Source: Marinobacterium nitratireducens (GTDB taxonomy: Bacteria; Pseudomonadota; Gammaproteobacteria; Pseudomonadales; Balneatricaceae). From it: DNA of 64,000 bases. The notes beneath the pieces were generated by a model. That model searched no databases, was not told the origin of the DNA, and saw nothing but the letters and a program-made list of their open reading frames with translations. Each line of letters begins with the position of its first letter. The stretch's first letter is position 1. The translations under genes were made by a program, and so were the position numbers. The stretch spans positions 1 to 64,000 of the forward strand of contig NZ_BMLT01000012.1 of the NCBI RefSeq assembly GCF_014645375.1. Reading direction: 5' to 3'. Below are positions 39,633 to 47,627 of this stretch, in pieces.

Positions 39633-39661
39633 ATTCTAGGGAGCGACTGATCGGGTGTCAA
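39633..39661 (-). promoter_or_regulatory. Near-consensus sigma-70 promoter for yceD-rpmF-plsX
   Basis: TTGACA (39656-39661), a 17-nt spacer, then TAGAAT (39633-39638) on the minus strand. Transcription should start near 39626, about 3 nt before the yceD ATG at 39623, implying a leaderless mRNA. Confidence 0.7.
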
Positions 39662-39771
39662 TGAGTCTCTGGGGTTTTCCCTTCATAGATTCAACGACTT
39701 TTAGCGGATAAATCCGGGCTGCTATTCTACGCTGCCCGTAATGCCCTGCAACCTTTTAATGATGGCTTTTG

Positions 39772-40353
39772 ATGACAAAAAACCTGATTCTCGGTTCCAG
39801 CTCGCCCTACCGACGCGAATTGCTCGACCGCCTCGGCCTCGAGTATCGCTGCGTCAGCCCCGATATCGACGAAACACCCAACCCCGGTGAGCCCCCGGAG
39901 GCACTCGTTCAGCGGCTGGCGCTCGAAAAGGCGCGTGCGGTCGCGAAGCAGGCCGACAACGCGCTGATCATAGGTTCGGATCAGGTCGCCGTGCTCGACG
40001 GCTCCATTATCGGCAAGCCGCTCTGCCACGACAACGCCGTGAAACAGCTCAGGCAGGCCTCCGGACGAGCGGTATTGTTTCTCACCGGCCTCTGCCTGCT
40101 GGACAGCGCGACCGGTGAGTACCAGCTCGAGGCGGTCCCGTTTCGCGTGCACTTTCGCAACCTCGACGACGCAATGATCGAACGTTATCTGCGCCGGGAA
40201 CAGCCCTACCAGTGTGCGGGAAGCTTTATGTCCGAGGGCCTTGGCATTGCGCTATTCGAGCGTCTGGAGGGCGATGACCCCAACAGCCTGATCGGTCTTC
40301 CACTGATCCGGCTGATCCGGATGCTGGAACACGGCGGGATCGCGATACTCTGA
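39772..40353 (+). CDS. yceF: Maf-family nucleotide pyrophosphatase (YceF type)
   Basis: 193 residues from ATG 39772 (a TTG one codon upstream is possible). SSSPYRRELL, the conserved DETP segment and GSDQVAVLDG are Maf hallmarks. The family hydrolyses non-canonical or modified nucleotides; the YceF subgroup prefers m7GTP. It is divergent from yceD, the usual arrangement. Confidence 0.92.
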   Translation: MTKNLILGSSSPYRRELLDRLGLEYRCVSPDIDETPNPGEPPEALVQRLALEKARAVAKQADNALIIGSDQVAVLDGSIIGKPLCHDNAVKQLRQASGRAVLFLTGLCLLDSATGEYQLEAVPFRVHFRNLDDAMIERYLRREQPYQCAGSFMSEGLGIALFERLEGDDPNSLIGLPLIRLIRMLEHGGIAIL

Positions 40354-40376
40354 CCGCGCTGCGGCGGAGCCGCCTG

Positions 40377-40446
40377 TGGGAGCGGCGCCCCCGCCGCGAA
40401 TATCCGACTGCGGTCAAGAGCTTCGCCGCGGGGCGCGGCTCCTACG
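40377..40446. repeat. REP-like unit, first of two, after yceF
   Basis: About 70 bp: starts TGGGAGCGGCGCCCCCGC, contains CTGCGGTCAAGAGCTTCG, ends GGCTCCTACG. The ends are complementary, giving a hairpin. It is repeated at 40473-40542. Confidence 0.85.
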
Positions 40447-40472
40447 GGCACATACGACCGCCCCACCATTCG

Positions 40473-40542
40473 TGGGACCGGCGCCCCCGCGGCGAATACC
40501 TGACTGCGGTCAAGAGCTTCGCGGCGGGGCGCCGCTCCCACG
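40473..40542. repeat. REP-like unit, second of two, before the sppA end
   Basis: Same as 40377-40446 with few changes (starts TGGGACCGGCGCCCCCGC, ends CCGCTCCCACG). The pair fills the gap between convergent yceF and sppA. Confidence 0.85.
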
Positions 40543-40544
40543 TT

Positions 40545-41552
40545 TCAGCGCAGTAGCGTATTGCTGTCGAGCCCCAGACGACTTGCCAGCGCCCCGCCGA
40601 AGCTGACGCCGAAGCGGTCGATCAACTCGTCAAGTGGTGACGGCTTGGGACCGTATTCGATCATCTCCTCGGCGCCGACCACATCCCGCGCCACCGCGCT
40701 GCTGCTGGCCAGGCCGTCGATCAACCCCAGCTCCAGCGCCTGTTCGCCTGACCAGACCAGGCCGCTGAACAGCTGCGGATCGTCCTTGAGGCGGTCGCCG
40801 CGCCCCTTGCGCACCTGGTCGATGAACTGCTGATGCGTGGTTTCCAGCACGCTGAGCCAGAACTCGCGTTCGCTTTCCTTGAGCGGGCTGAACGGATCGA
40901 GGAATGCCTTGTGCTCGCCGGCGGTCAGGGCCCGGCGCTCGACGCCTATCTTGTCGATCAGCTCGACGAAGCCAAACCCCGCCGAAGTCACGCCGATGGA
41001 ACCGACCAGGCTGGCCTTGTCGGCATAGATCTCGTCGGCCGCCGCGGCAATGTAGTAGGCACCGGAGGCGCCGATATCGGCAATCACCGCATAGACCTTC
41101 TTGTCCGGATGCAGTGTGCGCAGGCGCTTTATCTCGTCATAGACGTAACCGGCCTGTACCGGGCTGCCGCCGGGACTGTTGATGCGCAGAATCACCGCCC
41201 TCGCCTTGGGCTCCTTGAAGGCATCGCGCAGTGCGCCGACCAGAACGTCCGCACTGGCATCCTCACCGTCCGCGATCGGCCCACGCACGTTGATCAGCGC
41301 TGTATGGGTCTTGGCCACCACATCCGGCGTAATGTCCCGTCCGATCAGAACGATACCCAGCAACGCGAACAGATAGACGAATGTCATCAGCTTGAAGAAG
41401 ATGCCCCAGCGCCGGCTGCGACGCTGCTCGGCATGCAGCCCCATCAGCAGCTTTTCGATCAGCCGCCATTCACGCTGACCGCCTTCCTTTGCCCGCTCCA
41501 GGCTGGCGCTGAGTTTGTCATCCTTTTTTTCGTCCCAGGGGTTATCCGCCAC
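40545..41552 (-). CDS. sppA: Signal peptide peptidase SppA (36K type)
   Basis: 335 residues from a GTG with AGGAG 6 nt upstream. An S49 serine protease at the inner membrane that degrades leftover signal peptides. One membrane helix (about 53-73) precedes the protease domain, with nucleophile Ser in GASGAYYIAAAADEI and general-base Lys in TAGEHKAFLDP. It lies beside the HAD phosphatase gene as in Pseudomonas, but rluC, usual next in that genus, is absent. Confidence 0.92.
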   Translation of the reverse strand: MADNPWDEKKDDKLSASLERAKEGGQREWRLIEKLLMGLHAEQRRSRRWGIFFKLMTFVYLFALLGIVLIGRDITPDVVAKTHTALINVRGPIADGEDASADVLVGALRDAFKEPKARAVILRINSPGGSPVQAGYVYDEIKRLRTLHPDKKVYAVIADIGASGAYYIAAAADEIYADKASLVGSIGVTSAGFGFVELIDKIGVERRALTAGEHKAFLDPFSPLKESEREFWLSVLETTHQQFIDQVRKGRGDRLKDDPQLFSGLVWSGEQALELGLIDGLASSSAVARDVVGAEEMIEYGPKPSPLDELIDRFGVSFGGALASRLGLDSNTLLR

Positions 41553-41641
41553 CTTGCACTCCTGACTGTTAGCTTTGTAGGGATTGCGCCAGCATCAGAC
41601 CAGTGCGCCGGATTCCCGGCCACGGGCCTGCGCCTGACCGA

Positions 41642-42295
41642 TCAGACAATACGCGAATCGAGCCAGCGCTCCAGCTCCAGAAAATGATCGATTTCCAGTA
41701 CTGGATTGTAGGGTCTCAGGCGGGAAATATGGTGCGCGCCGTAGCTCACCGCCACACCGGACACGCCGGCCCTGGCGCCCATTTCCAGGTCGTATTCGGT
41801 ATCGCCAACCATCAGCGCCGCGGCCGCCTCCACTCCGGTGACGTGCAATATCTCGTGCAACATCTGCGGATGCGGCTTCGACGTCGTTTCATCCGCACAA
41901 CGGGTAATCTCGAACAGCGGGCCGAGGCCGGTTTCCTCCAGCACACGATCGAGCCCACGGCGACTCTTGCCGGTCGCGACGGCCAGGCGAAACCCCTTGT
42001 CCCTGAGGCTCGACAACGACTCCCTGGCGCCGGGAAAAAGCGTCGCCGGGGTGGCGTCGGCGTTGAGGTAATAATGGGCGTAACGTTCGCGCATGCCGTC
42101 GACAAGCGACTCGGAAATACCCGGAAACAGCGTCCGGATCGCCTCCGGCAGGCCCAGCCCGATGATATTGTGTATCGCATCGACGCCGGGCGGCTCCAGG
42201 GAAAAATCCGTCGCGGTGCTCTGGACACTCGAGACGATTCGCGCCGCGGAATCGATGACGGTGCCGTCCCAGTCGAAGATCAGCAATTGGTACAA
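41642..42295 (-). CDS. HAD-superfamily phosphatase, phosphoglycolate phosphatase-like
   Basis: 217 residues from a TTG with AAAGAGG upstream. HAD motif I is FDWDGTVIDS, motif II is VATGKSRRG, motif III Lys is in SKPHPQ and motif IV is GDTEYD. A cap domain lies between I and II (subclass IA). It probably hydrolyses phosphoglycolate or a related sugar phosphate; the exact substrate is not fixed by the sequence. Confidence 0.88.
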   Translation of the reverse strand: MYQLLIFDWDGTVIDSAARIVSSVQSTATDFSLEPPGVDAIHNIIGLGLPEAIRTLFPGISESLVDGMRERYAHYYLNADATPATLFPGARESLSSLRDKGFRLAVATGKSRRGLDRVLEETGLGPLFEITRCADETTSKPHPQMLHEILHVTGVEAAAALMVGDTEYDLEMGARAGVSGVAVSYGAHHISRLRPYNPVLEIDHFLELERWLDSRIV

Positions 42296-42375
42296 GGTCT
42301 CAACCTCTTTCCTGTTCTGAGCTCAAAGGCGCCAAAGCATGCAGCAAAGCCGCGGCACGTTCAAGACAACGCCGG

Positions 42376-42473
42376 GTTAAGGGTTACGGGTTACGGGTTA
42401 CGGGTTACGGGTTACGGGTTACGGGTTACGGGTTACGGGTTACGGGTTACGGGTTACGGGTTACGGGTTACGG
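42376..42473. repeat. Heptamer tandem array, GTTACGG type
   Basis: GTTAAGG followed by thirteen identical GTTACGG units in perfect 7-bp phase, upstream of the NsrR-like gene. Same overall form as the GTTAGGC array at 27808-27898 but different in sequence. Confidence 0.95.
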
Positions 42474-42494
42474 GAGCAGCGTCCCCAACGACCG

Positions 42495-42529
42495 GCAACT
42501 GGCAACTGGTAACTGGTAACTGGTAACCG
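42495..42529. repeat. Heptamer tandem array, GCAACTG/GTAACTG type
   Basis: Five units in 7-bp phase: GCAACTG, GCAACTG, GTAACTG, GTAACTG, GTAACCG. It lies 22 bp beyond the GTTACGG array. Confidence 0.9.
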
Positions 42530-42554
42530 GCAGCTTGTCGATGACAGCCGTATT

Positions 42555-42577
42555 AACGTATATTAGAAAAACATCTT
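42555..42577 (+). promoter_or_regulatory. Candidate NsrR box at the nsrR promoter
   Basis: The 23-bp window has the right half AAAAACATCTT, matching the NsrR half-site AAATRCATCTT at 10 of 11 positions, and a weaker left half AACGTATATTA. It overlaps a possible -10 (TATATT, 42559-42564), so binding would repress. Autoregulation is inferred. Confidence 0.45.
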
Positions 42578-42591
42578 ATTCGGACAAGGCC

Positions 42592-43020
42592 ATGCAGCTC
42601 AGCCGCTTCACCGACTACACACTGCGCGTGCTTTTTTACGTTGCGATGAACAACGACCGACTCAGCACGCTGAACGAGATCGCCGATTTTTACGGCATCT
42701 CGGTCGAACACCTGCGCAAGGTCGTGCATGCACTGGCCAAAAGCGGATACCTGAAGACCTTTCGCGGCAAGCACGGCGGCATCCGCCTGAACCGGACACC
42801 CGAGGACATCAACGTCGGCGCGGTGGTACTGCAGGCGGAAGGCGCCGAGCCGCTGATCGACTGCTCCGGGCTGGACTGCACCCTGAGCGGCGTCTGCAAC
42901 CTGCAGCGCGCCCTGGCCGACGCCCAACGCGCCTTTATGCAGGAGCTCAACCGCCACAGCCTGGCAGACATGCTCGACAACACCGCCATGAAACAGCGCC
43001 TGATCGGCAAGGCGGTGTAG
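42592..43020 (+). CDS. nsrR: NsrR-type Rrf2-family nitric-oxide-sensing repressor
   Basis: 142 residues from ATG 42592. A winged-helix domain (MQLSRFTDYTLRVLFYVA) is followed by the cluster-binding loop DCSGLDCTLSGVC, whose Cys spacing (5 then 6 residues) is the same as the Fe-S ligands of E. coli NsrR. Loss of the cluster by NO releases repression. The TAG stop lies inside the first copy of the 110-bp repeat array. Candidate boxes lie at its own promoter and at the hemerythrin/FNR operon. Confidence 0.9.
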   Translation: MQLSRFTDYTLRVLFYVAMNNDRLSTLNEIADFYGISVEHLRKVVHALAKSGYLKTFRGKHGGIRLNRTPEDINVGAVVLQAEGAEPLIDCSGLDCTLSGVCNLQRALADAQRAFMQELNRHSLADMLDNTAMKQRLIGKAV

Positions 43021-43450
43021 GTTGGGTGCAGCGGCGAAGCCGCGTAACCCAACACCCTGCCGTGCCGACTGACACCAATCGATCTGCACTACGATCGATA
43101 TGACGGCTCCGCATGGTCGTGCTTTTGTAGGTTGGGTGCAGCGGCGAAGCCGCGTAACCCAACACCCTGCCGTGCCGACTGACACCAATCGATCTGAACT
43201 ACGATCGATATGACGGCTCCGCATGGTCGTGCTTCTGTAGGTTGGGTGCAGCGGCGAAGCCGCGTAACCCAACACGCTCTCTGCCACCGGTGACCAATCG
43301 ATCTGCACTACGATCGATATGACGGCTCCGCATGGTCGTGCTTTTGTAGGTTGGGTGCAGCGGCGAAGCCGCGTAACCCAACACCCTGCCGTGCCGACTG
43401 ACACCAATCGATCTGCACTACGATCGATATTGCGGGTTCCGCGATGCCCA
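43017..43450. repeat. 110-bp tandem repeat array, four copies
   Basis: Four copies start at 43017, 43127, 43237 and 43346. Each begins GTAGGTTGGGTGCAGCGGCG, then AGCCGCGTAACCCAAC (inverted with the start, a hairpin), then a spacer and AATCGATCTG.ACTACGATCGAT. The third copy is 1 bp shorter and diverges in its spacer. The first copy provides the nsrR stop codon. Bases 43451-43544 hold nothing recognised. Confidence 0.95.
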
Positions 43451-43544
43451 AACGAAGCAGATGACATTACGCTGGTGCCGATGCATCGCTAGACCCACTC
43501 TCCGATTCGAGGCTTCGGGTTCGCTGCGTGGTGCCATTCACCGC

Positions 43545-44567
43545 TCACTGCCCTTTTCTTCCCAGCCGCTTGAGTAACTGCGGGCTGGTAGTGGTGTACT
43601 GCAGCTGCGCCTTTTTGCCCGGTTCGAGCCGTTCCTTGATGGCAAAGGCCGCCAGTGCGGCCTCGTGGAAGGCGCTGAGGATCAGTTTCTTTTTACCCGG
43701 GTAAATATTGATATCGCCGACCGCGAACACCCCCGGCACCGACGTTTCGAAGCGTTCGGTATCGACGCGGACCTGATTGCGTTCCATATCCAGTCGCCAG
43801 TCCGTCAGCGGCCCGGGGTTCGGCACCATGCCGAAGAACACCAGCAACTGATCCAGCTCCAGCCAGCGCGTCTCGCCGTCGGCCAGCGTGACCTGCACGG
43901 CGTCGAGGCGTCCGGCATTTTCCCGGTAATCGCTGGCCTTGCCGAACAGGCACTGCATTCTGCCCTCGCGGCACAGCTGCTGCATCCGCTCCACCAGCGC
44001 CGGCTGGGCACGAAAACGTTCCGAACGGTGCACCAGCACCAGCGAGCGCGCCTCCCCGGCCAGCGCCAGCGCCCAGTCGAGCGCCGAATCGCCACCGCCG
44101 AAGATAACCAGTTGCCGGTCACGCAGGTTACTGCGATCGCGCACCGCGTAATGCAGTTGACGCCCCTCGAAACGGTCTATCCCGGGCAGTTTCATCCTCA
44201 CCGGCCGGAAAATGCCGGCACCGGCGCAGATCACCACGGCTCCGGCATCGATTTCGACGCCGGCAGCGGTTCTGGCGTTAAGTCGCTCGCCGTCGCGATT
44301 GATCTCGGTCAGGGTATCGCCGAACAGAAAATCGGGGGCGAAGGGTTCGATCTGACGCAGCAGACTCTCGGTGAGTCCGGCGCCGCTGATCACGGGAATC
44401 GCCGGGATATCGTAGATGGGCTTGTCGGGGTACAGCTCGGCGCACTGACCGCCGGGCTGCGGCAACGCCTCGACCACCGTGCACGCGAGGCCCTGCAGGC
44501 CGAGCTCGAAAACCTGGAACAGCCCGGCAGGACCGGCGCCGATCACGAGGACGTCAGTGCGCTTCAT
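43545..44567 (-). CDS. Ferredoxin/flavodoxin-NADP reductase, thioredoxin-reductase-like type
   Basis: 340 residues. FAD fold (VLVIGAGPAGLFQVFELGLQG), central NADP fold (LVIFGGGDSALDWALAL) and the FAD-binding C-terminal block (GVFAVGDINIYPGKKKLI) match the TRLF-type FNRs, which lack the CxxC of true thioredoxin reductases. It probably supplies electrons to a ferredoxin or flavodoxin. It overlaps the hemerythrin gene by 14 bp and shares its predicted NsrR-controlled promoter. Confidence 0.9.
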   Translation of the reverse strand: MKRTDVLVIGAGPAGLFQVFELGLQGLACTVVEALPQPGGQCAELYPDKPIYDIPAIPVISGAGLTESLLRQIEPFAPDFLFGDTLTEINRDGERLNARTAAGVEIDAGAVVICAGAGIFRPVRMKLPGIDRFEGRQLHYAVRDRSNLRDRQLVIFGGGDSALDWALALAGEARSLVLVHRSERFRAQPALVERMQQLCREGRMQCLFGKASDYRENAGRLDAVQVTLADGETRWLELDQLLVFFGMVPNPGPLTDWRLDMERNQVRVDTERFETSVPGVFAVGDINIYPGKKKLILSAFHEAALAAFAIKERLEPGKKAQLQYTTTSPQLLKRLGRKGQ

Positions 44568-44955
44568 TACCCTTCCCTCTGGCCGTCAGCAGGCCATCGG
44601 CACCGTATGCCCGCTGCAGCCACTCGAACAGCTCCTGCTCCTCGAACCGCACATGGGCCTTGAGACGGTCGGCAAAGGCCCTGCGCGCCTCAATCGCTTT
44701 CGCCGCCATCAGATCCCGCAACTCCCGGTGATCGGAGAGCAGGCGCCGCCGCAGGCCGGGCTCCGCGCCCAGCAGCGGCAGCAGCCACCGCTCCTCCTCA
44801 TCGAAGTGCGACTGCAGCGACGGGATAAAGCTGTCTTCCAGACTAGCCCAGCAGTCGCCGAGTTCCCCGTCGGCGCAACGGGCGATCTTCGCCGCCACCG
44901 ACAGCGCCCGGTGATGATCGCGGCTCAACGGCTTCAGGGCCTCGAATCGCTTCAT
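44554..44955 (-). CDS. Hemerythrin-like (HHE) domain protein
   Basis: 133 residues. A four-helix bundle carrying likely di-iron ligands: DHHRAL, SHFDEEERWLLP, SDHRELRDL and HVRFEEQELF. Proteins of this type bind O2, NO or iron; YtfE/RIC relatives repair Fe-S centres after nitrosative damage, but those carry an extra N-terminal domain. The middle gene of a three-gene operon behind a candidate NsrR box. Confidence 0.88.
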   Translation of the reverse strand: MKRFEALKPLSRDHHRALSVAAKIARCADGELGDCWASLEDSFIPSLQSHFDEEERWLLPLLGAEPGLRRRLLSDHRELRDLMAAKAIEARRAFADRLKAHVRFEEQELFEWLQRAYGADGLLTARGKGNEAH

Positions 44956-44961
44956 GCCCGC

Positions 44962-45135
44962 TCAGCCTTTTTGCGCGGCGCCGGTTTCCTGTTGGGACGG
45001 TGCCGGACGCGGCCGGATCAGCGGCCGCCGGGGCGCGCCCTTATAGCCGCTGGCGCTGTGGACCGGATGCAATGCCGTGCCGGTGACGTCCATCCAGTTG
45101 CGATGCTGCCGATCATGATCATCGTTGCTTGCCAT
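44962..45135 (-). CDS. Small hydrophilic protein, first gene of the predicted NsrR operon
   Basis: 57 residues from ATG 45135, chosen for the GGAGGGCGGG Shine-Dalgarno. It starts MASNDDHDRQHRNWMDV and ends with a Pro/Arg-rich tail. No signal peptide, membrane helix or family was recognised. It lies 6 nt before the hemerythrin gene, so it should be co-transcribed with it. Confidence 0.6.
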   Translation of the reverse strand: MASNDDHDRQHRNWMDVTGTALHPVHSASGYKGAPRRPLIRPRPAPSQQETGAAQKG

Positions 45136-45146
45136 CCCGCCCTCCA

Positions 45147-45169
45147 TAGATGTATTCAGATTATATCTT
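45147..45169 (-). promoter_or_regulatory. Candidate NsrR box and -10 of the hemerythrin/FNR operon
   Basis: On the minus strand the site begins AAGATATAATCTG and ends ATACATCTA, an imperfect palindrome that matches the NsrR consensus at about 18 of 23 positions. It covers a perfect TATAAT (45160-45165) and ends just before the Shine-Dalgarno. No strong -35 is seen. Repression relieved by NO is inferred. Confidence 0.6.
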
Positions 45170-45226
45170 TTGGCAGTATAGACCCTGGCGGTGCCGGCGC
45201 TCAATGCCGGGCCGGCAGGGAGGGCG

Positions 45227-45718
45227 TCAGTCGTCCGCCAGCTCGAGCTTTTGCGGTGCGACCAGCAGGCCGTTGTTGTCGCCGTAGATGTAGTCGCCCG
45301 GGCGGAAGGTGACGCCGCCGAAGGTCAGCGGCACGTTGAGGTCACCAAGGCCGCGCTTCTCGGTTTTCATCGGATGGGTGCCCAGCGCCTGTACACCGAT
45401 ATCAAGATTGCCAATGGCATTGACGTCGCGAACGCAGCCGTAGATCACGATGCCTTCCCAGCCGTTCTGCTCGGCCTTCTCCGCCAGCATGTCGCCGAGC
45501 ATCGCGCGGCGCATGGAGCCTCCGCCATCGACAACCAGCACCTTGCCGGCACCCGGCTGCGCGACCTGCTCGCGCACCAGGGAGTTGTCTTCGAATGCCT
45601 TGATGGTGACGATTTCGCCGCCAAAAGCCTCGCGGCCGCCAAGGTTCGCGAACATGGGCTCGACGACCTGGACCAGGTCGGGGAACTGATCACAAAGTTC
45701 CGGCAGAAGGTCTTCCAC
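45227..45718 (-). CDS. rraA: RraA-family protein
   Basis: 163 residues, full length. [18 protein letters not shown] and the [24 protein letters not shown] block are RraA signatures. E. coli RraA inhibits RNase E by binding its scaffold. Related proteins act as HMG/CHA aldolases, so the activity here is not certain; the length and the YGCVRDV and KTEKRGLG motifs favour RraA. Confidence 0.9.
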   Translation of the reverse strand: MEDLLPELCDQFPDLVQVVEPMFANLGGREAFGGEIVTIKAFEDNSLVREQVAQPGAGKVLVVDGGGSMRRAMLGDMLAEKAEQNGWEGIVIYGCVRDVNAIGNLDIGVQALGTHPMKTEKRGLGDLNVPLTFGGVTFRPGDYIYGDNNGLLVAPQKLELADD

Positions 45719-45852
45719 GCTTATCTCCTTATCGAATTTTGATTTCCTGAGGGGTTGCCACGTCCGGCATATTCATCGATTACGGCCACAATAGCACTAC
45801 CACTTGCGAACGAAAACGCCGAAAATGCCCGCAAAACTGAAGGAGCCAACGC

Positions 45853-46305
45853 ATGCATATCTGGGTCGACGCCGATGCCTGCCCCAAAGTCATCCGCGAG
45901 ATTCTGTTCCGCGCCGCACAGCGCACCGGCACCCGGCTGACGCTGGTTGCCAACAGTTACCTGCCGACGCCGCCGGGTGCGCTGATCGACGCCGTGCAGG
46001 TCAGCCAGGGATTCGATGTCGCCGACAACACCATCGTGGCAAAGGTCCGGCCCGGCGATCTGGTCATCACCGCCGACATACCGCTCGCCGCCGAGGTGAT
46101 CGATAAGGACGCTCAGGCACTCAACCCCCGCGGCGAGCTTTACACCAGGGAAAACGTGCGCCAGCGGCTGGGCATGCGGGACTTTCTGGAAACATTGCGC
46201 AGTTCCGGCATCCAGACCGGCGGCCCGGCGGCGATGAACGCCTCGGAGCGGGCGCAGTTCGCCAACCAGCTCGACCGGATACTGGCGAAAAAGCGTAATG
46301 GGTGA
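45853..46305 (+). CDS. yaiI: YaiI/YqxD (DUF188) family protein
   Basis: 150 residues. [19 protein letters not shown] at the start and [17 protein letters not shown] in the middle are the family signature (PIN-like fold). Function is not established. AAGGAG precedes the ATG. The stop codon and final residues lie inside the first units of the heptamer array at 46295. Confidence 0.9.
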   Translation: MHIWVDADACPKVIREILFRAAQRTGTRLTLVANSYLPTPPGALIDAVQVSQGFDVADNTIVAKVRPGDLVITADIPLAAEVIDKDAQALNPRGELYTRENVRQRLGMRDFLETLRSSGIQTGGPAAMNASERAQFANQLDRILAKKRNG

Positions 46306-46336
46306 CGGGTTACGGGTTACGGGTTACGGGTTACGG
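46295..46336. repeat. Heptamer array, GTTACGG type, overlapping the yaiI end
   Basis: Six 7-bp units: GTAATGG, GTGACGG, then four GTTACGG. The TGA stop of yaiI lies in the second unit. Confidence 0.9.
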
Positions 46337-46347
46337 GGTGAGACCCC

Positions 46348-46382
46348 ACGCCTTACGCCTTACGCCTTACGCCTTACGCCTT
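46348..46382. repeat. Inverted heptamer array, GTAAGGC type, overlapping the chrA end
   Basis: Five identical units ACGCCTT on the + strand, i.e. GTAAGGC repeated on the minus strand. It contains part of the chrA stop codon (46381-46383). It faces the yaiI array across 11 bp, forming an inverted pair between convergent genes. Confidence 0.92.
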
Positions 46383-47526
46383 ACGCGTACCCGGTCGCCA
46401 GGCCGGCCAGCATCGCCAGCGGCACCAGCCAGATCACGCCCAGGCGCAGTCCGCGCAGCAGGAAGAAGCCCAGTACCGCCAGCGCCATATCGCTCCCCGA
46501 CGCCACCGCACTGACGAACACCGGCTGATAGAGTGCCGCCAGCAGCAGACCCACTACCGCGGCATTGACACCGGCCACAGCACCGGCCAGCGGCGGATTG
46601 GCGACCAGCCGGTGCCAGCGCCCCTGAACGCCCAGCAGCAGCAGGAAGCCGGGAAGAAACACCGCCACCGTCGCCAGCAGCGCCGCCACCACCGGCTGCC
46701 CCGACCCGAGCTCGTAGCCAAGGAAGGTGGCCAGGGTGAACATCGGCCCGGGCACGGCCTGAGCCGCCGCATACCCGAGCAGGAAACGATCCGGCGACAG
46801 CGAGTCGCCCACCAGTCCCTGCAGCAGTGGCAGCACCACATGGCCGCCGCCGAACACCAGGCTTCCGGCGAGGTAGAAGTCGCCGAACAGCGCGGCGAGC
46901 CCCGACGACGATATCAGCAGACAGAGCAGCAGCAACAGCACGAAGGCGCCCAGTGTCCAGACATTGAAATCTCCGCTGTCGGTGGCGCTGACGGCGCCGT
47001 TGCGGTCGGCCAGCAGCGCGGCGCCGATAGCCGCCGCCCCCACAAGCACCAGGAGCTGGGTCAGTATGCCGGGCAGCGTCAGCAGCAATACCGCACTCAG
47101 TACGGCGATCGCGGCACCGCCGCGACGGTTGCAGAAATTGCGCGACATGCCCAGCACGGCATCCGCCACGACCACCAGCGCCAGCAGCTTGAGGCCGTGC
47201 AGCACGCCGTCGAACCAGGCCTGACCGAGCAACCAGCCGCCACTGCCGGCCAGCAGCAGCATCAGCAACAGCGATGGCAGGGTGAAGCCGACGAAGGCAC
47301 ATAGCGCGCCGCCGAGTCCCGCACGGCGATAACCGATGGCAAAGCCCAGCTGACTCGAAGCAGGTCCCGGCAGAAACTGGCACAGCGCCAGCAGATCGGC
47401 GAAGCGTTTGTCATCGAGCCAGTTCAGGCGCTCGACGAAATGATTGCGAAAGTATCCGATATGGGCGGCGGGACCGCCGAAGCTGATGCAGCCGAGCATC
47501 AGAAACTGTAAGAACACCTGCCACAT
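46381..47526 (-). CDS. chrA: Chromate transporter ChrA family, two-domain type
   Basis: 381 residues of about ten to twelve membrane segments. The two halves are homologous: the first has CISFGGPAAHIGYFR and FLPGPASSQLG, the second LVFGGGHVVLPLL and AVPGPMFTLATFLGYE. The FGG(P/G) and PGP motifs are diagnostic. Characterised members expel chromate, but many family members have unknown anions as substrates. Its stop codon lies in the heptamer array. Confidence 0.92.
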   Translation of the reverse strand: MWQVFLQFLMLGCISFGGPAAHIGYFRNHFVERLNWLDDKRFADLLALCQFLPGPASSQLGFAIGYRRAGLGGALCAFVGFTLPSLLLMLLLAGSGGWLLGQAWFDGVLHGLKLLALVVVADAVLGMSRNFCNRRGGAAIAVLSAVLLLTLPGILTQLLVLVGAAAIGAALLADRNGAVSATDSGDFNVWTLGAFVLLLLLCLLISSSGLAALFGDFYLAGSLVFGGGHVVLPLLQGLVGDSLSPDRFLLGYAAAQAVPGPMFTLATFLGYELGSGQPVVAALLATVAVFLPGFLLLLGVQGRWHRLVANPPLAGAVAGVNAAVVGLLLAALYQPVFVSAVASGSDMALAVLGFFLLRGLRLGVIWLVPLAMLAGLATGYA

Positions 47527-47627
47527 GCGTCTGTATCCATCCGTTCGCTTCAGAACCGGCTCTTATACCACAGTCGTATGAACCCCCGCTGTCCGGCAGC
47601 CGCGCCGCCACATTCTATACTGAAGCC

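Noticed and set aside
43017-43450. CRISPR array
   Set aside because: The units are contiguous and nearly identical along their full length, with no unique spacers, and no cas genes are near.
42553-43467. 304-codon minus-strand frame
   Set aside because: Composed of the 110-bp repeats and the antisense of nsrR.
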